Made by a program: the position numbers and the translations under genes. From contig NZ_RAHT01000009.1 of NCBI RefSeq assembly GCF_004798935.1, positions 62,001-126,000 of the forward strand: DNA of 64,000 nucleotides, given 5' to 3'. Below are positions 54,631 through 64,000 of the stretch, in pieces (the stretch's first letter is position 1; each line of letters starts with the position of its first letter). This stretch comes from Ningiella ruwaisensis. Lineage in GTDB: Bacteria > Pseudomonadota > Gammaproteobacteria > Enterobacterales > Alteromonadaceae. The notes under the pieces are model-generated. The model was not told where the DNA came from, made no database searches, and was given only the letters and a program-made list of their open reading frames with translations.

Positions 54631-56844
54631 ACGATTCACGATATGGCTTTGAATATTTAGTAAACCTGCCTCTAATATCTGCGACACAAATACCATCTCA
54701 CGGTTTGTTGCCAAACTCACGCTTACTTGCGAAATGCTTGCGTTGTTTGTATCTTGCATCAAAGTAGCGGGTGTGGACCATGGTGCATCACTATTCAAAC
54801 TTCTGGTCACATAAAGTATTCTTTCGCCAAATTCAGCGTTTTCCAATTCTACAGTCTGCACCCATGCAATAAGTGCATCATGGTCAGTATTCATGTCAAT
54901 TGAAACACCTAAGCTGTTTTCGATATTCAGTTGACCGTTTAAGTCCTCCAGTAAAATTGCATCTTGCCAACCGGTTTGATTACTCCAGACGCTAGCATAT
55001 GCGTTTATCTCGCTTCCACTTTGCTGCACCCACGAAGCAACAGCGTAGTCACTCGTTGATGCAAGCTTGGGTAGGATAGCGCCTCCAGTATCTTGACTAT
55101 GCAAGGATACTGCGCCACTCCAACCTGAAGCCTCAATATACTGGTTAATATAAGCAAGCTCTGCGACCTCTCCATCGAGGCGTTGAGTAAAGGCTACGAA
55201 TGCATCGCCGGATTCGGTAACTGAAACACTGATATATTGTCCTACAACAGTGCTTGCTACATCTTTTTGCAACATAGTAAAGTTGCTAAGGTCATTGCTT
55301 CCCATTACCTGTAGATTATCAATAACAAACGCCACAATCCTGTCTCCGCTTCCGTTTACTTCAACATCAATTCCCGTTGAGACATTTGAAATCTCTGTTC
55401 CACTAACAATCGGTTGGCTCAGTAATAAAGGCGCACCCCATGACTCAGTTAGATGATCGTATTCTGAGACCTGTACGGTACCATCAAAGGTCCATATTGC
55501 GGTTGCATTCCCTTGAGCATCCATTGCAATCTTGTGCTGTGGTGGACTACTTTGATTTCCACTATCGTTTACGTTAATTCTATGAGGTTCTGCCCAGCCC
55601 GAATTAAGGTCAAAAGAAGAGGTCATTATGTGAATTTCTATAGAGGAATTCACTAAAACTGTTTCTTGCCAGATAGCAAAGCCGTTTCCGCTTGAATTAA
55701 TTGCCAAGTCCAAATTAGCAGTGCGAGGGAAAGTCTCCGGCGCATTTACTTGAACTGGGTCCGACCAACCATTGTCTTGCGAATAATGATTACTAAAAAT
55801 CGCACCGTCCTGGCCCCAAAGCGCAATGACATTGCCATTCTCATTTCCGATAGAAACGGGGTCGCGCGCGGGCGCTCCCGGAGAGTTAATCAGTTCCAGT
55901 TTGACGTCAGTTTGTTCTGCATCCTCCGTAGTAAAAGTTATAAGTATTGGTTCTTCTATGGTGTTACCAGCGGTATCGCTTACCTCAGAAGTAATTTCCA
56001 GGGAATAGCGGGTATTGCTCAACAATACATCGTCAGGAATTACAGTTACTGTGTTTTCCATCAGTGAGACTTCAACCTCGATGGGAAGCATGCTTTCGTC
56101 CATCAGTTTAATGCTTGTATTATCAATGGAATCAAGGGCCAACACCTCGCTGAAAACGAGTCTCACTGCAATATCGGTAGAAACATCGTTGGCATTATTT
56201 TGTGGTACGCTTGATACGAGTGAAGGTGGGACAGAGTCAGTAACAATGATCGTCCGCGTTATCGTTTGCGCTGCATTCCCGCTACTATCACTCACATCAT
56301 ATTCCAATGTGTAGGTACCGATAATGCTTGTATCAACGTTTCCGCTGACTTGAATATCAGCGCTCAAATCTCCCTCAAAGCTATCCATTGCTGTCGCTCC
56401 CTGATCATTGTAATCATCACCCAATTCTATCTCTTCACTCGATTCACCTATAAGAGATATGACGGGCGCTATGCTATCTACAACGGCCACGCTCCTAATT
56501 ACCGGTGTAGCCGCATTTCCTGCGGCATCGCTGACAGTATAAGTCAACTCATAAATTCCCAGCCGTGAAGTATTAACTTGGCCTTCAATATCTATATTTT
56601 CACTAATATCACCGTCTATGTTATCACTTGCTGTAGCACCCTCGTCTTCATAGGTTTCGCCTGCTTCTATCGTTAAAGATGCTTCTCCTACCAAAGAAAT
56701 GACTGGCGCAACGGTATCAGGTGGATCAATAGGAGGAGCGAGCGGATCATTTGTTTCGGCATCGTTACTATCGCTGCGACAGGCGGCAAGTAAAATGATT
56801 AAGCTTAATATTGTGAGGCCATATTTGAAGACTTGTTGGCTCAT
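54625..56844 (-). CDS. Large lipoprotein with Ig-like domains
   Basis: 739 residues. Lipobox ILLA-Cys22 and an Asp/Pro-rich spacer; two DUF5011-type Ig-like domains in tandem (each with PVISL, then DNIDGD or DSFEGD, then YTVSDAAGNAA or YDVSDSSGNAA); a third Ig-like unit of the Big_5 kind (VPPSLVSSVPQNNANDV, FSEVLALDS, FTTEDA); then a repeated region with NGNVIALWGQDG, NSSGNGFAIWQE and DAQGNATAIWTF blades, probably a beta-propeller. Surface or periplasmic adhesion-type protein; the ligand is unknown. Divergent from an AraC regulator. Confidence 0.82.
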   Translation of the reverse strand: MSQQVFKYGLTILSLIILLAACRSDSNDAETNDPLAPPIDPPDTVAPVISLVGEASLTIEAGETYEDEGATASDNIDGDISENIDIEGQVNTSRLGIYELTYTVSDAAGNAATPVIRSVAVVDSIAPVISLIGESSEEIELGDDYNDQGATAMDSFEGDLSADIQVSGNVDTSIIGTYTLEYDVSDSSGNAAQTITRTIIVTDSVPPSLVSSVPQNNANDVSTDIAVRLVFSEVLALDSIDNTSIKLMDESMLPIEVEVSLMENTVTVIPDDVLLSNTRYSLEITSEVSDTAGNTIEEPILITFTTEDAEQTDVKLELINSPGAPARDPVSIGNENGNVIALWGQDGAIFSNHYSQDNGWSDPVQVNAPETFPRTANLDLAINSSGNGFAIWQETVLVNSSIEIHIMTSSFDLNSGWAEPHRINVNDSGNQSSPPQHKIAMDAQGNATAIWTFDGTVQVSEYDHLTESWGAPLLLSQPIVSGTEISNVSTGIDVEVNGSGDRIVAFVIDNLQVMGSNDLSNFTMLQKDVASTVVGQYISVSVTESGDAFVAFTQRLDGEVAELAYINQYIEASGWSGAVSLHSQDTGGAILPKLASTSDYAVASWVQQSGSEINAYASVWSNQTGWQDAILLEDLNGQLNIENSLGVSIDMNTDHDALIAWVQTVELENAEFGERILYVTRSLNSDAPWSTPATLMQDTNNASISQVSVSLATNREMVFVSQILEAGLLNIQSHIVNRE

Positions 56845-56992
56845 TGGTTTAGTCCTTTAAAAACTTATTAGAAATGATTTGTCTGTGTTATTTTTGGTCG
56901 GATTGGGATACCTTAGAACACATAACAATATCGATTATTAAAATAGTGTATTGCTTGTCTATTCTTCAATATTGTAAAAATCGGACATTCTT

Positions 56993-57820
56993 ATGAAATC
57001 CATGTTTGAGCCTGCATTGCTACCAGATGGACTGCAGAAGCATTTCAGGCGAGCTTTAATTGCAATGGCTGGCAAAGAAATTGATATCACAATCCCAGTA
57101 AGTGCGACTGGGTATTGCTATTTGGGCTGGGTATTGAGAGGCAATTGGCAAGGCTATACAGGTGAAAAATTAATTTTTGATTCTAGTGTTGATGGTAATT
57201 TGGCGATTGCTGGTCAAATTACACGACAAGACATCAGAGCACGCTTTAGCGGCGACTTAATTATGCTTAATCTCGAGTTTCAGGCAAGCGGCTTGTATGA
57301 GGTCTTTGGTATAGATGTGAGTCGATTGAATAATCAAACCTTATCTATCAACGATATCATCCATTCAGTTCCGCGATTTTTGGATACCAAATTGCAAACG
57401 GCAAGCGAACTAACGCGAAAGCTGGAATCTATCCTGTCCAATCTGCCGAAGTATCGACCTAAAGACAAGGTAGTAGAGGTGGTGTCGATGATTGAAGAAC
57501 ACTCAGGCGTGGTTAAAGTTCAGGAGCTAGCACAACAAGTCAAAGTCAATGAACGAACACTACATAGAAATTTTACGTTTTGTTGCGGCATAGGCCCAAA
57601 ATCATTTGCCAAAACAATAAGAGTAAATAGTTTGCTGAATAGACTTCTTCAAGAACCTGAGAAATTATCAGAAATAGCATTGGAATATGGTTTTAGCGAT
57701 CAAAGCCATATGAATAAAAGTATTGTTGAATTTCTGGGCTTAAGTCCACAAAAGGTACAGGCTGGCATTCATGAGATACTAGAAAGCTTTTTAGCGAACT
57801 CGCAAGCTGACTCCAAATGA
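56993..57820 (+). CDS. AraC-family transcriptional regulator
   Basis: 275 residues: an N-terminal half resembling a cupin-like sensor (ISVSATGYCYLGWVLRGNWQGYT-type strands), then a C-terminal pair of helix-turn-helices (VKVQELAQQVKVNERTLHRNFTFCCGIGPKSFAKTIR; LSEIALEYGFSDQSHMNKSIVEFLGLSPQKV). It shares its promoter region with the Ig-like lipoprotein, a natural target. Confidence 0.88.
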   Translation: MKSMFEPALLPDGLQKHFRRALIAMAGKEIDITIPVSATGYCYLGWVLRGNWQGYTGEKLIFDSSVDGNLAIAGQITRQDIRARFSGDLIMLNLEFQASGLYEVFGIDVSRLNNQTLSINDIIHSVPRFLDTKLQTASELTRKLESILSNLPKYRPKDKVVEVVSMIEEHSGVVKVQELAQQVKVNERTLHRNFTFCCGIGPKSFAKTIRVNSLLNRLLQEPEKLSEIALEYGFSDQSHMNKSIVEFLGLSPQKVQAGIHEILESFLANSQADSK

Positions 57821-57866
57821 TACTCAGCGATTAAGAATCATTTATAAACACATGGTTTATAAATAA

Positions 57867-57906
57867 ATAACCCCTAACGATGATGTGTCAACGCTTAGGG
57901 GTTATT
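57867..57906. terminator. Bidirectional terminator between the AraC gene and exbD
   Basis: AATAACCCCTAA pairs with TTAGGGGTTATT around a loop of about 16 bases; A/T-rich on both flanks. Confidence 0.75.
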
Positions 57907-57931
57907 GAAATACTAATATGGTTAGCTAGGG

Positions 57932-58336
57932 CTAGTCTTTCTTTACTAACACCGATACGTTCGTAATACCCGCCAGTTTTACCTGATCCATTACTTCTAC
58001 CACTATTCCGTGCTCAGTTAATTCGTGAGCCTGAATAGCTGCGGTCTCAGTCGCGTTTTCAGCTAAATATGTTTGGGTGTTTGCCACCACTCGGCGAATG
58101 TCTACTATGCGTCCGCCCATCATAATCTGACCTGTCTCATCAATACGGATAGACAATGCCTTGCTCGGTTGGTTAGTTGGCGTATTGTCTTTAGGACGGT
58201 TAGCCGTTAAGCCTTTTTCTGATGAAAAGGTGGTTGTAACGATGAAAAATATCAACATGATAAACACAATGTCTAGCATCGGTGTCATGTCAATTTGCGC
58301 GTCATCATCCGCCGCTGTATGCTTTTTTCTCTTCAT
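57932..58336 (-). CDS. ExbD/TolR-family biopolymer transport protein
   Basis: 134 residues: N-terminal cytoplasmic tail, one membrane helix MLDIVFIMLIFFIVTTTFSS with the essential Asp in TPMLD, and a periplasmic domain (ALSIRIDETGQIMMGG, VVEVMDQVKLAGITNVSVLVKK). It would use the proton gradient with ExbB and TonB. Neither partner is next to it in this window. Confidence 0.9.
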   Translation of the reverse strand: MKRKKHTAADDDAQIDMTPMLDIVFIMLIFFIVTTTFSSEKGLTANRPKDNTPTNQPSKALSIRIDETGQIMMGGRIVDIRRVVANTQTYLAENATETAAIQAHELTEHGIVVEVMDQVKLAGITNVSVLVKKD

Positions 58337-58493
58337 TCTCTGACAGCTCTTCTTCTATTACCTTCCCCATAGTATATCGATTCACACAAAAATGAATAGG
58401 GGGAAAAGTAAAAAATTCTTTAACAAATTGCTTTTTCTGGGGCGTGTTAGTTTTCGCTGTATGAAATTTGTTCACAGTAATAACTAATATGCC

Positions 58494-59030
58494 CTAGCTG
58501 GCTTGCCACTCTGCGACAATTTGTTCACACCATTTTTCTATGCGTTCGTCGCTCAAATCGAATTGATTTTCATCATCAAGACTCAAACCAACAAAATACT
58601 CACCATCTTCGGTTTGCCCCTTTGATGCGGTATATTCATAACCTTCTGTGGGCCAATATCCAATAATATCGCATCCCAGAAGAATCAGTTCATCGTGTAG
58701 CATACCCAATGCATCCTGAAACCAGTCAGCGTAACCGAGTTGATCACCAAGCCCATATAATGCAACCGTTTTTCCACTTAGGTTGAGCGTTGAAATGTCA
58801 TCCCAGCTTGATTCCCAGTCCTCCTGCAATTCACCAAAGTCCCAGGTTGAAATACCGTAAATGATAATGTCGTAGTCGGCGGATTTTGCCAGTTGGGTAT
58901 CTTTGATGTCAAACATATCAATGGACTGCCCGGTAAGCTGTTGTAGCTTCGCCTGAATTTTTTCACCGGCCATCTCTGTGTAACAGGTAGTTGAACCGTA
59001 GAAAATACCTATACGTTTGTCAGCGGTCAT
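58494..59030 (-). CDS. fldB: Flavodoxin FldB
   Basis: FMN-binding electron carrier. FMN phosphate loop [90 protein letters not shown]. These follow E. coli FldB more closely than FldA. 178 residues; four cysteine codons, one in the first loop. Confidence 0.92.
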   Translation of the reverse strand: MTADKRIGIFYGSTTCYTEMAGEKIQAKLQQLTGQSIDMFDIKDTQLAKSADYDIIIYGISTWDFGELQEDWESSWDDISTLNLSGKTVALYGLGDQLGYADWFQDALGMLHDELILLGCDIIGYWPTEGYEYTASKGQTEDGEYFVGLSLDDENQFDLSDERIEKWCEQIVAEWQAS

Positions 59031-59073
59031 AACATCTCGTCATCATATTCTAAAATCTATTATGGTAAATGCT

Positions 59074-60996
59074 TTAATCATCGTGGGTAAACACTACCTT
59101 TTTGCCGTCTGCACAGATCACAGTGCACTGCTTTTCATGCCCCTTTTCATCTAACTGTAAAAGACCAATGGCACAAGTGTTGACGATATCACCTTTTATG
59201 TTTTCCGGCTTGCGTTGCTTGACCGACATGTTTCTGCGCTTTGTTAACCAGTTAAGCGGTGAGCGATGTCCATAAAGCCATCGATTAATGCGCTCAAACC
59301 ATCGAATTAGCTTTTCAGGAAATTCGTTATGTAATCCCGAGCATGTAAACTGGACAATTTTTGGGCTGTTGCGCCTAAACCTGAGAGAAACATCATACAC
59401 AAAGGAGTAATGTACATCGCCAGATAAAATAATAAAATTAGGCGGCGTTTTAATATGGCGAAAAATATTCAGCATGACATTTGCCGTGCCTCGATGCGCC
59501 ATCCAATTCTCGGCATCAACCATTAAGGCACCACCAAAAGTGGTAAAGACACGCTGAATGGTTTCAATAAATTTAACGCCGTATACCGGCGCTGCGCTCA
59601 CCATAATAACCGAGTCTTTGCCTAAAATATTCTGCTGCAATTCACATAAACCTTCCCAATCCATCAAACCCGAAGGTTTGTTTTTATTTGATTCACTGCG
59701 CCATCGCTGCGTGCGCGTATCTAATACTTGTATTGGAGGGGTCGTATTAAGTTGATAGTGCCATTGGTCAAAATCAAAAAGTGTGTCTATAAATTCGCTG
59801 TGCTGATTAAAGCCACCGTCGCAGAAAACGGCTTTTGCTCTTTCAAACAATGGCTTTAGTTTGCTTGCCGGATTACCTATTCCCTGGAAGAGAAAATAGC
59901 CGGCAAGTGCGTTCCCGACAATGCGCTTTGAAAAGGGATTGCCATAAACCTGTTCTTCCCATCCGCGGGTAAGATTCCAATCGTCAGTAATGTCGTGATC
60001 ATCAAAAATCATATAGCTGGGAATGCGCGCCAGTCCATACTCAAGCTCAGGCAAGCCTTCACAAAAGTTTACGATATTGTCTTTTTCTTTTTCATACTGC
60101 GATTTATACGCGTCTTTGATATCAGGTTTGTCTAAAGTAATGAAAGGCCATAAGCGTGATGACCAAGATAATAGATATAAGGCTATAACTTCATTCAGGG
60201 CGATTAAATGATTATGTGCATGGACTGAGGTAAATACCGGCTTACGTTTACCTTTAAAAAATGCATCTGTGAGTTTTTCGTTCGCTTCAATTTCGGGAAA
60301 TAAGTGCTCGCGTTCATAAAAGCTGTGTTCATGCAACAGCAATTCTTGTGAATTAGCTATTACACTTGCTTCAAAATTTTCATGATGCAAGCCCAGCAAA
60401 TCAATCACTTGATGTATGGCAAAAAGCATGGGACCTGCCACGTCATCGACATACACCTGATCGCCCGTTAAAAGCAGTAAATCTGGATAATCAGTTTTTG
60501 AAGACTCGGCTTTTAAAAGTTCCGATATAACAGGCAGGGCGTCCTTTTTATGAAAATGTGCCTTACGACAGCTTCCGTGAAGAACATTATTTAATTTCTT
60601 TGCAAAGTAAAAAGGAATGCTTTTCTCGGTATTTTGTTCACAATCGAAGAGTTCGGGTAAGGCTTGGTCAAGTGCTTGAGTATGACTATCTAGTTCAATA
60701 TCAATATTGTAGGCGTAAAAAGCATTTGCTCTTAACGCTATCTCGGGTTTAAGTCTCAGCAAATGGATATAGCAGTGTTTACCGACGCAAAAACTAAGTT
60801 GTTCACATTGCGCTTCTTCAAGCGCTAAAACATCTTTGTTTTCATCAAAAAGTTTGCCGTGCAATGTCGCTTGCTTACTTGTCACCAGATAAAGCGTGAC
60901 AATGTTGTTGTCAACATGTCGCAGCATCGGGCCAAGAATAATCAATGGTAAGCTTTTTTCGGAACTTTTTGTCATTAAGTCCACATCTGTCATCAA
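59074..60996 (-). CDS. PhoD-like metallophosphatase
   Basis: 640 residues. Metal-site motifs of the PhoD superfamily: LLTGDQVYVDDVAGP, IFDDHDITDDWNL and LSGDVHYSFVYD. No signal peptide, so probably cytoplasmic, unlike secreted PhoD. Substrate not known. Divergent from the propeller gene at 61071. Confidence 0.85.
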   Translation of the reverse strand: MMTDVDLMTKSSEKSLPLIILGPMLRHVDNNIVTLYLVTSKQATLHGKLFDENKDVLALEEAQCEQLSFCVGKHCYIHLLRLKPEIALRANAFYAYNIDIELDSHTQALDQALPELFDCEQNTEKSIPFYFAKKLNNVLHGSCRKAHFHKKDALPVISELLKAESSKTDYPDLLLLTGDQVYVDDVAGPMLFAIHQVIDLLGLHHENFEASVIANSQELLLHEHSFYEREHLFPEIEANEKLTDAFFKGKRKPVFTSVHAHNHLIALNEVIALYLLSWSSRLWPFITLDKPDIKDAYKSQYEKEKDNIVNFCEGLPELEYGLARIPSYMIFDDHDITDDWNLTRGWEEQVYGNPFSKRIVGNALAGYFLFQGIGNPASKLKPLFERAKAVFCDGGFNQHSEFIDTLFDFDQWHYQLNTTPPIQVLDTRTQRWRSESNKNKPSGLMDWEGLCELQQNILGKDSVIMVSAAPVYGVKFIETIQRVFTTFGGALMVDAENWMAHRGTANVMLNIFRHIKTPPNFIILSGDVHYSFVYDVSLRFRRNSPKIVQFTCSGLHNEFPEKLIRWFERINRWLYGHRSPLNWLTKRRNMSVKQRKPENIKGDIVNTCAIGLLQLDEKGHEKQCTVICADGKKVVFTHDD

Positions 60997-61070
60997 ATTT
61001 ACAAAATTTTACGTATAATGAAGTTCATCACAAGCCAAGCATAACATGTTGATTAAGAGATAGTTATTAG

Positions 61071-62261
61071 GTGTACACTTTAAACTGTAAAACTTCGTTA
61101 AACTTTTTTACCACTATTGTCGGCTTAAGCATGCTTATGCTAGCTAAACCCGTTTGTAGTAAGAGCAATGAGATCCAACTCGCCCCTGCATTGGTACTTA
61201 ATGGACAGTGGATACGCGAGTCAGATGGGAGTTCAATGCTAAATCCTCAAACATCTGGATTAGCATTTCACCCAGAAGGATATCTAAGTATCTCTGATGC
61301 AAGCGCAGATGAGTCGCAAATTCAGCGTCTGCATTTAATAGACAGACAATCATCTTTCATTTTGGAAAAGTTTGGACCAATAAAACTTGCCGAAGCGTTA
61401 AGTGAAAGTTGTTTCGCCCCATATTTACAAGACAGACCCGATTTTGAGGCGCTAGTTGCGCTTCCGGGCAAGCCGAATACCTGGATAAGTGTCACTGAAG
61501 ATGCAACTCGCTCACAGCCCCTAAGTCCCGCCTGCATCGAGCAATATCGTGAAACCGGTTCGACAGACTATCCTAGCTTGCTGGTTGAAATTACCATGCG
61601 AAACGAGAGTTTGTTGATAAGCGGTGTCAGGCCAGTTCAGTTTGCGAAAGAAGATGAAGTGGGTAATTTCCCTAATGACGGCATTGAAGGCTTAGCGGTT
61701 GATAAACAAGGTAAGTTGTATCTTGGCCTGGAAAAAGATAATCACCAGCATGCTCGTGTTTTCTTTGTAAATTTAAATGAGGAACTATTTAATACCCAAT
61801 CATTCATTTTAGCCAAAGATGCCAATTTAAACTTACCGCAAATTGAGGAAGGAAATCACCCGATAAACGGTATGGATATTGTCTATCCTGATAATAATCA
61901 AAACGGATATCTGATTGCAGCCGCACGAAACGATAATGAGTTATGGATCATGGATTTAGACGGTGTAAAGCCAACACGCATCGTCCCGCTTACGTTTTTT
62001 GCACCTAGCTTTACGTTTGGTGACTTACCTGAGACAGTCTATAGTCTGCAGGACTGTAATGAGATAAAAAACGGCTGGCACAAAATGCACAACGCTTCGT
62101 TAGAGGGAGTGCTTGTTGACGAAGATACCTTGGTACTTATTAATGACCCGTGGAAAGCTAATTATCTAAAAAATGTAAAATGTGAGGCTGACAAACTGCC
62201 GTATGAGAGAATGTCACCTCTAATTTTCAAAACACCATTACAAGCAGACTGGTTTAAGTAA
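61071..62261 (+). CDS. Exported phytase-like/esterase-like propeller protein
   Basis: 396 residues from a GTG. Signal peptide region LNFFTTIVGLSMLMLAKPVCS. The body has repeated strands (SGLAFHPEGYLSISDAS, GIEGLAVDKQGKLYLGLEKDN, NGMDIVYPDNNQNGYLIAAARNDNELWIMDLDG), like the esterase-like activity of phytase family. Acidic residues could bind calcium. Four Cys in the mature protein may form disulfides. Confidence 0.72.
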   Translation: MYTLNCKTSLNFFTTIVGLSMLMLAKPVCSKSNEIQLAPALVLNGQWIRESDGSSMLNPQTSGLAFHPEGYLSISDASADESQIQRLHLIDRQSSFILEKFGPIKLAEALSESCFAPYLQDRPDFEALVALPGKPNTWISVTEDATRSQPLSPACIEQYRETGSTDYPSLLVEITMRNESLLISGVRPVQFAKEDEVGNFPNDGIEGLAVDKQGKLYLGLEKDNHQHARVFFVNLNEELFNTQSFILAKDANLNLPQIEEGNHPINGMDIVYPDNNQNGYLIAAARNDNELWIMDLDGVKPTRIVPLTFFAPSFTFGDLPETVYSLQDCNEIKNGWHKMHNASLEGVLVDEDTLVLINDPWKANYLKNVKCEADKLPYERMSPLIFKTPLQADWFK

Positions 62262-62350
62262 AGTCTTTACAAGTAAAGACATTTTAAGTAAAGGCGTTAT
62301 AATTAAAAGCTCGTTGATTAAGCGTCACTTAGTATTGCTTTAGCTTTCTA

Positions 62351-62890
62351 TTACTGGGATTTTAAACGACTGGCAAAGGTTTTTTTAAACTTTGCCAGCT
62401 TCGGCGCCACTACCATATTGCAATATACATTTTGCGGATTGTTATTGAAGTAGTCCTGATGATAATCCTCGGCCTGTTTGTACTTACCTAGAGCTTCAAC
62501 TTCAGTCACGATTTTTTCTGGCCACATGTCCATATCACGCATTTCACTGATTATTTTTTCAGCATCATGCTTTTGTGCATCGTTGCTATAATAAATTCCA
62601 GAGCGATACTGTGTGCCAACATCATTGCCTTGTCGATTAAGTTGCGTTGGATCATGCAGGGCAAAAAAGATTTCTAGGATTTCGCGTCTACTAATTTGCT
62701 CATCATCAAAAGTAACTTGTACCACTTCAGCGTAACCAGTGTTGCCGCTACACACTTGTTCATAATTTGGATTATCTGTATGTCCGTTTGCATATCCAGA
62801 GTAAGCGCTTACCACACCCTCAATCTGATTAAATGCACTTTCTATACACCAAAAACATCCACCGCCAAGCGTGATCGTTTCATGAGCCAT
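62351..62890 (-). CDS. msrA: Peptide methionine sulfoxide reductase MsrA
   Basis: Repairs methionine-S-sulfoxide in proteins. Catalytic Cys in GGGCFWCIES, then GYANGHTDNPNYEQVCSGNTGYAEVVQV, and YQDYFNNNPQNVYC. 179 residues. AGGAAG precedes the ATG. No MsrB fusion. Confidence 0.96.
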   Translation of the reverse strand: MAHETITLGGGCFWCIESAFNQIEGVVSAYSGYANGHTDNPNYEQVCSGNTGYAEVVQVTFDDEQISRREILEIFFALHDPTQLNRQGNDVGTQYRSGIYYSNDAQKHDAEKIISEMRDMDMWPEKIVTEVEALGKYKQAEDYHQDYFNNNPQNVYCNMVVAPKLAKFKKTFASRLKSQ

Positions 62891-63023
62891 TGTTAGCTTC
62901 CTTTTACAGGTTAAAATTGGAGTTTATACATGTATGCAAGCGCTTAGGTTTTCAAGTCATCTGTAATAAGAAAAAAAGCGTACACACTTCAAGAGTTAAT
63001 TTATTCACGATGTAGGAGTTGAT

Positions 63024-63413
63024 ATGGCGTTTACGATTTTTTATGACGGACTCTGTCCGCTTTGCGACATTGAAATGCGCCATTTGAAAAAACGTAATAC
63101 AGAAGGAAAGTTGCGCTTTGAGGATATTACTGCTGATGACTTTTCTAAACGCTATCCACACTTGGATTGGGATGCCTTAAACAATCGCATTCATGGTATG
63201 GAAGAAGATGGTGAACTGATTGTTGGGCTCGATGTTACTCATAGAGCCTGGAGTTTAGTTGGTTATGGGTGGCTCTACGCGCCTTTGCGTTGGCCGATTA
63301 TTCGCCATGTTGCAGATAAGTTTTATCTGGTGTTTGCCAAGCATCGCTACAAAATTTCGTATTACTTAACGGGTAAAAAACGTTGCGAGACAAACTGCCT
63401 GAAAAAATACTGA
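63024..63413 (+). CDS. DCC-family thiol-disulfide protein (DUF393)
   Basis: 129 residues. The N-terminal FYDGLCPLCDIEM is the family's DxxCxxC motif; the rest fits the short thioredoxin-like fold. TAGGAGTTGAT precedes the ATG. Function of the family is unclear; a redox role is inferred from the cysteines. Confidence 0.88.
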   Translation: MAFTIFYDGLCPLCDIEMRHLKKRNTEGKLRFEDITADDFSKRYPHLDWDALNNRIHGMEEDGELIVGLDVTHRAWSLVGYGWLYAPLRWPIIRHVADKFYLVFAKHRYKISYYLTGKKRCETNCLKKY

Positions 63414-63497
63414 GCGCTGGATAACAAGCGTTTGACTCCAGGCGCGTAACACTGGGAGTAAATGTCAAACGCACTTTTGGCTTAAAACGGGAGAGAT

Positions 63498-64000
63498 ATG
63501 CAATCAAATGTACTAGTTATTGGGGCTAGCGGTGGCATCGCAAGTGCCCTTCTAAAGCAGTTAAATGAAGATGAGCATGTGCATAGTCTTGTTTCAGTAT
63601 CACGTAGTGATGTTGCGCCTTTGTCAGATAAGCATCAACATCATGTGTTCGATTCATCGAGCGAGGCAAAGGTTGAAGCATTTGTGAAAGAGCAAAAAGG
63701 CAAGCAACGCTTCACTCATGTTATATGTTGTACCGGTGTGTTACACAGCTCGGGAAAGCTTATGCTCAAGCCTGAAAAGCGCCTTGAAGACATCAATGCA
63801 GAGCAGTTAAGCGAGTATTTTCGAGTGAACACGATTGTACCTGCAATCTGGGTTAAGCACGCGGTTAATATAATCAATAAAGACAAGGCCACTATTATCG
63901 TATTTAGTGCAAGAGTTGGGAGTATCAGTGAAAATAGATTAGGCGGGTGGTACGGCTACCGAGCCTCTAAGGCCGCGCTCAATATGATTATGAAAACCGC
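63498..64000 (+). CDS. Short-chain dehydrogenase, cut by the window end
   Basis: Frame open to the last base. Nucleotide site VLVIGASGGIASALLKQL, CCTGVLHSS, the catalytic YGYRASKAALNMI (YxxxK) after VFSARVGSI. GGGAGAG is 8 bases upstream of the ATG. Classical SDR; the substrate is unknown and the C-terminus is missing. Confidence 0.9.
   Translation, partial: MQSNVLVIGASGGIASALLKQLNEDEHVHSLVSVSRSDVAPLSDKHQHHVFDSSSEAKVEAFVKEQKGKQRFTHVICCTGVLHSSGKLMLKPEKRLEDINAEQLSEYFRVNTIVPAIWVKHAVNIINKDKATIIVFSARVGSISENRLGGWYGYRASKAALNMIMKT

Overview
The window reads as one chromosomal segment of a marine gammaproteobacterium, most likely in the order Alteromonadales (Alteromonas/Glaciecola-like). This rests on gene content and order, not on a database match: the E. 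coli-like runs petBC-sspA-sspB, rsmI-lpoA-yraN-diaA-dolP and argR|mdh, together with a Na+-pumping NQR complex, a FabV-type enoyl reductase, a periplasmic KatG, TRAP transport and several secreted hydrolases.

Layout. 1-3165: end of the bc1 operon (cytochrome b, c1), then sspA-sspB. 3226-8526: dolP, diaA, yraN and lpoA on the minus strand, rsmI divergent on plus, argR on minus. 8790-13862: mdh, a class II fumarase and an exported catalase-peroxidase. 13895-14423: a BrnT/BrnA toxin-antitoxin pair with a palindromic operator candidate. 14579-24449: an accessory island of about 10 kb made of 5'-truncated RHS (YD-repeat) genes, their C-terminal toxin tips and small downstream genes. 24776-34003: OmpA-like lipoprotein, SpoU methyltransferase, ppc, fklB, a TRAP QMP operon and fabV. 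34526-41762: nqrABCDEF-apbE-nqrM. 41991-49027: LexA-controlled dinB, a fatty acid desaturase, an M17 aminopeptidase, DUF1653, an exported MBL hydrolase and an amidohydrolase. 49072-64000: PLP dehydratase-like protein, S9 peptidase, Rossmann protein, YgjV-like protein, Ig-like lipoprotein with a divergent AraC regulator, ExbD, fldB, PhoD-like phosphatase, phytase-like propeller, msrA, a DCC protein and a cut-off SDR.

The RHS island is the most interesting part. Three tips (ending at 16693, 17879 and 20432) share a helical linker and end in a domain with the metzincin zinc signature HExxHxxGxxH, or ...xxD in the first copy. Each overlaps by 4-7 bases a small gene for an exported protein with two conserved cysteines, which I infer to be its periplasmic immunity protein. 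A fourth tip (ending at 22140) has an unrelated hydrophobic end and a membrane-anchored partner. About 2.8 kb after the last metzincin tip lies a frameshifted gene whose mature protein would begin Cys-Ser-Cys and looks like a TIMP/NTR domain, the fold with which animals inhibit metzincins. No copy keeps an RHS N-terminus, so the locus looks like a bank of spare tips that homologous recombination at the repeated core (three copies of about 0.7 kb) could move onto a full-length rhs gene elsewhere.

All calls come from reading the sequence and from memory of the families; no search or alignment was run. Start sites were moved where a ribosome binding site or signal peptide argued for it.
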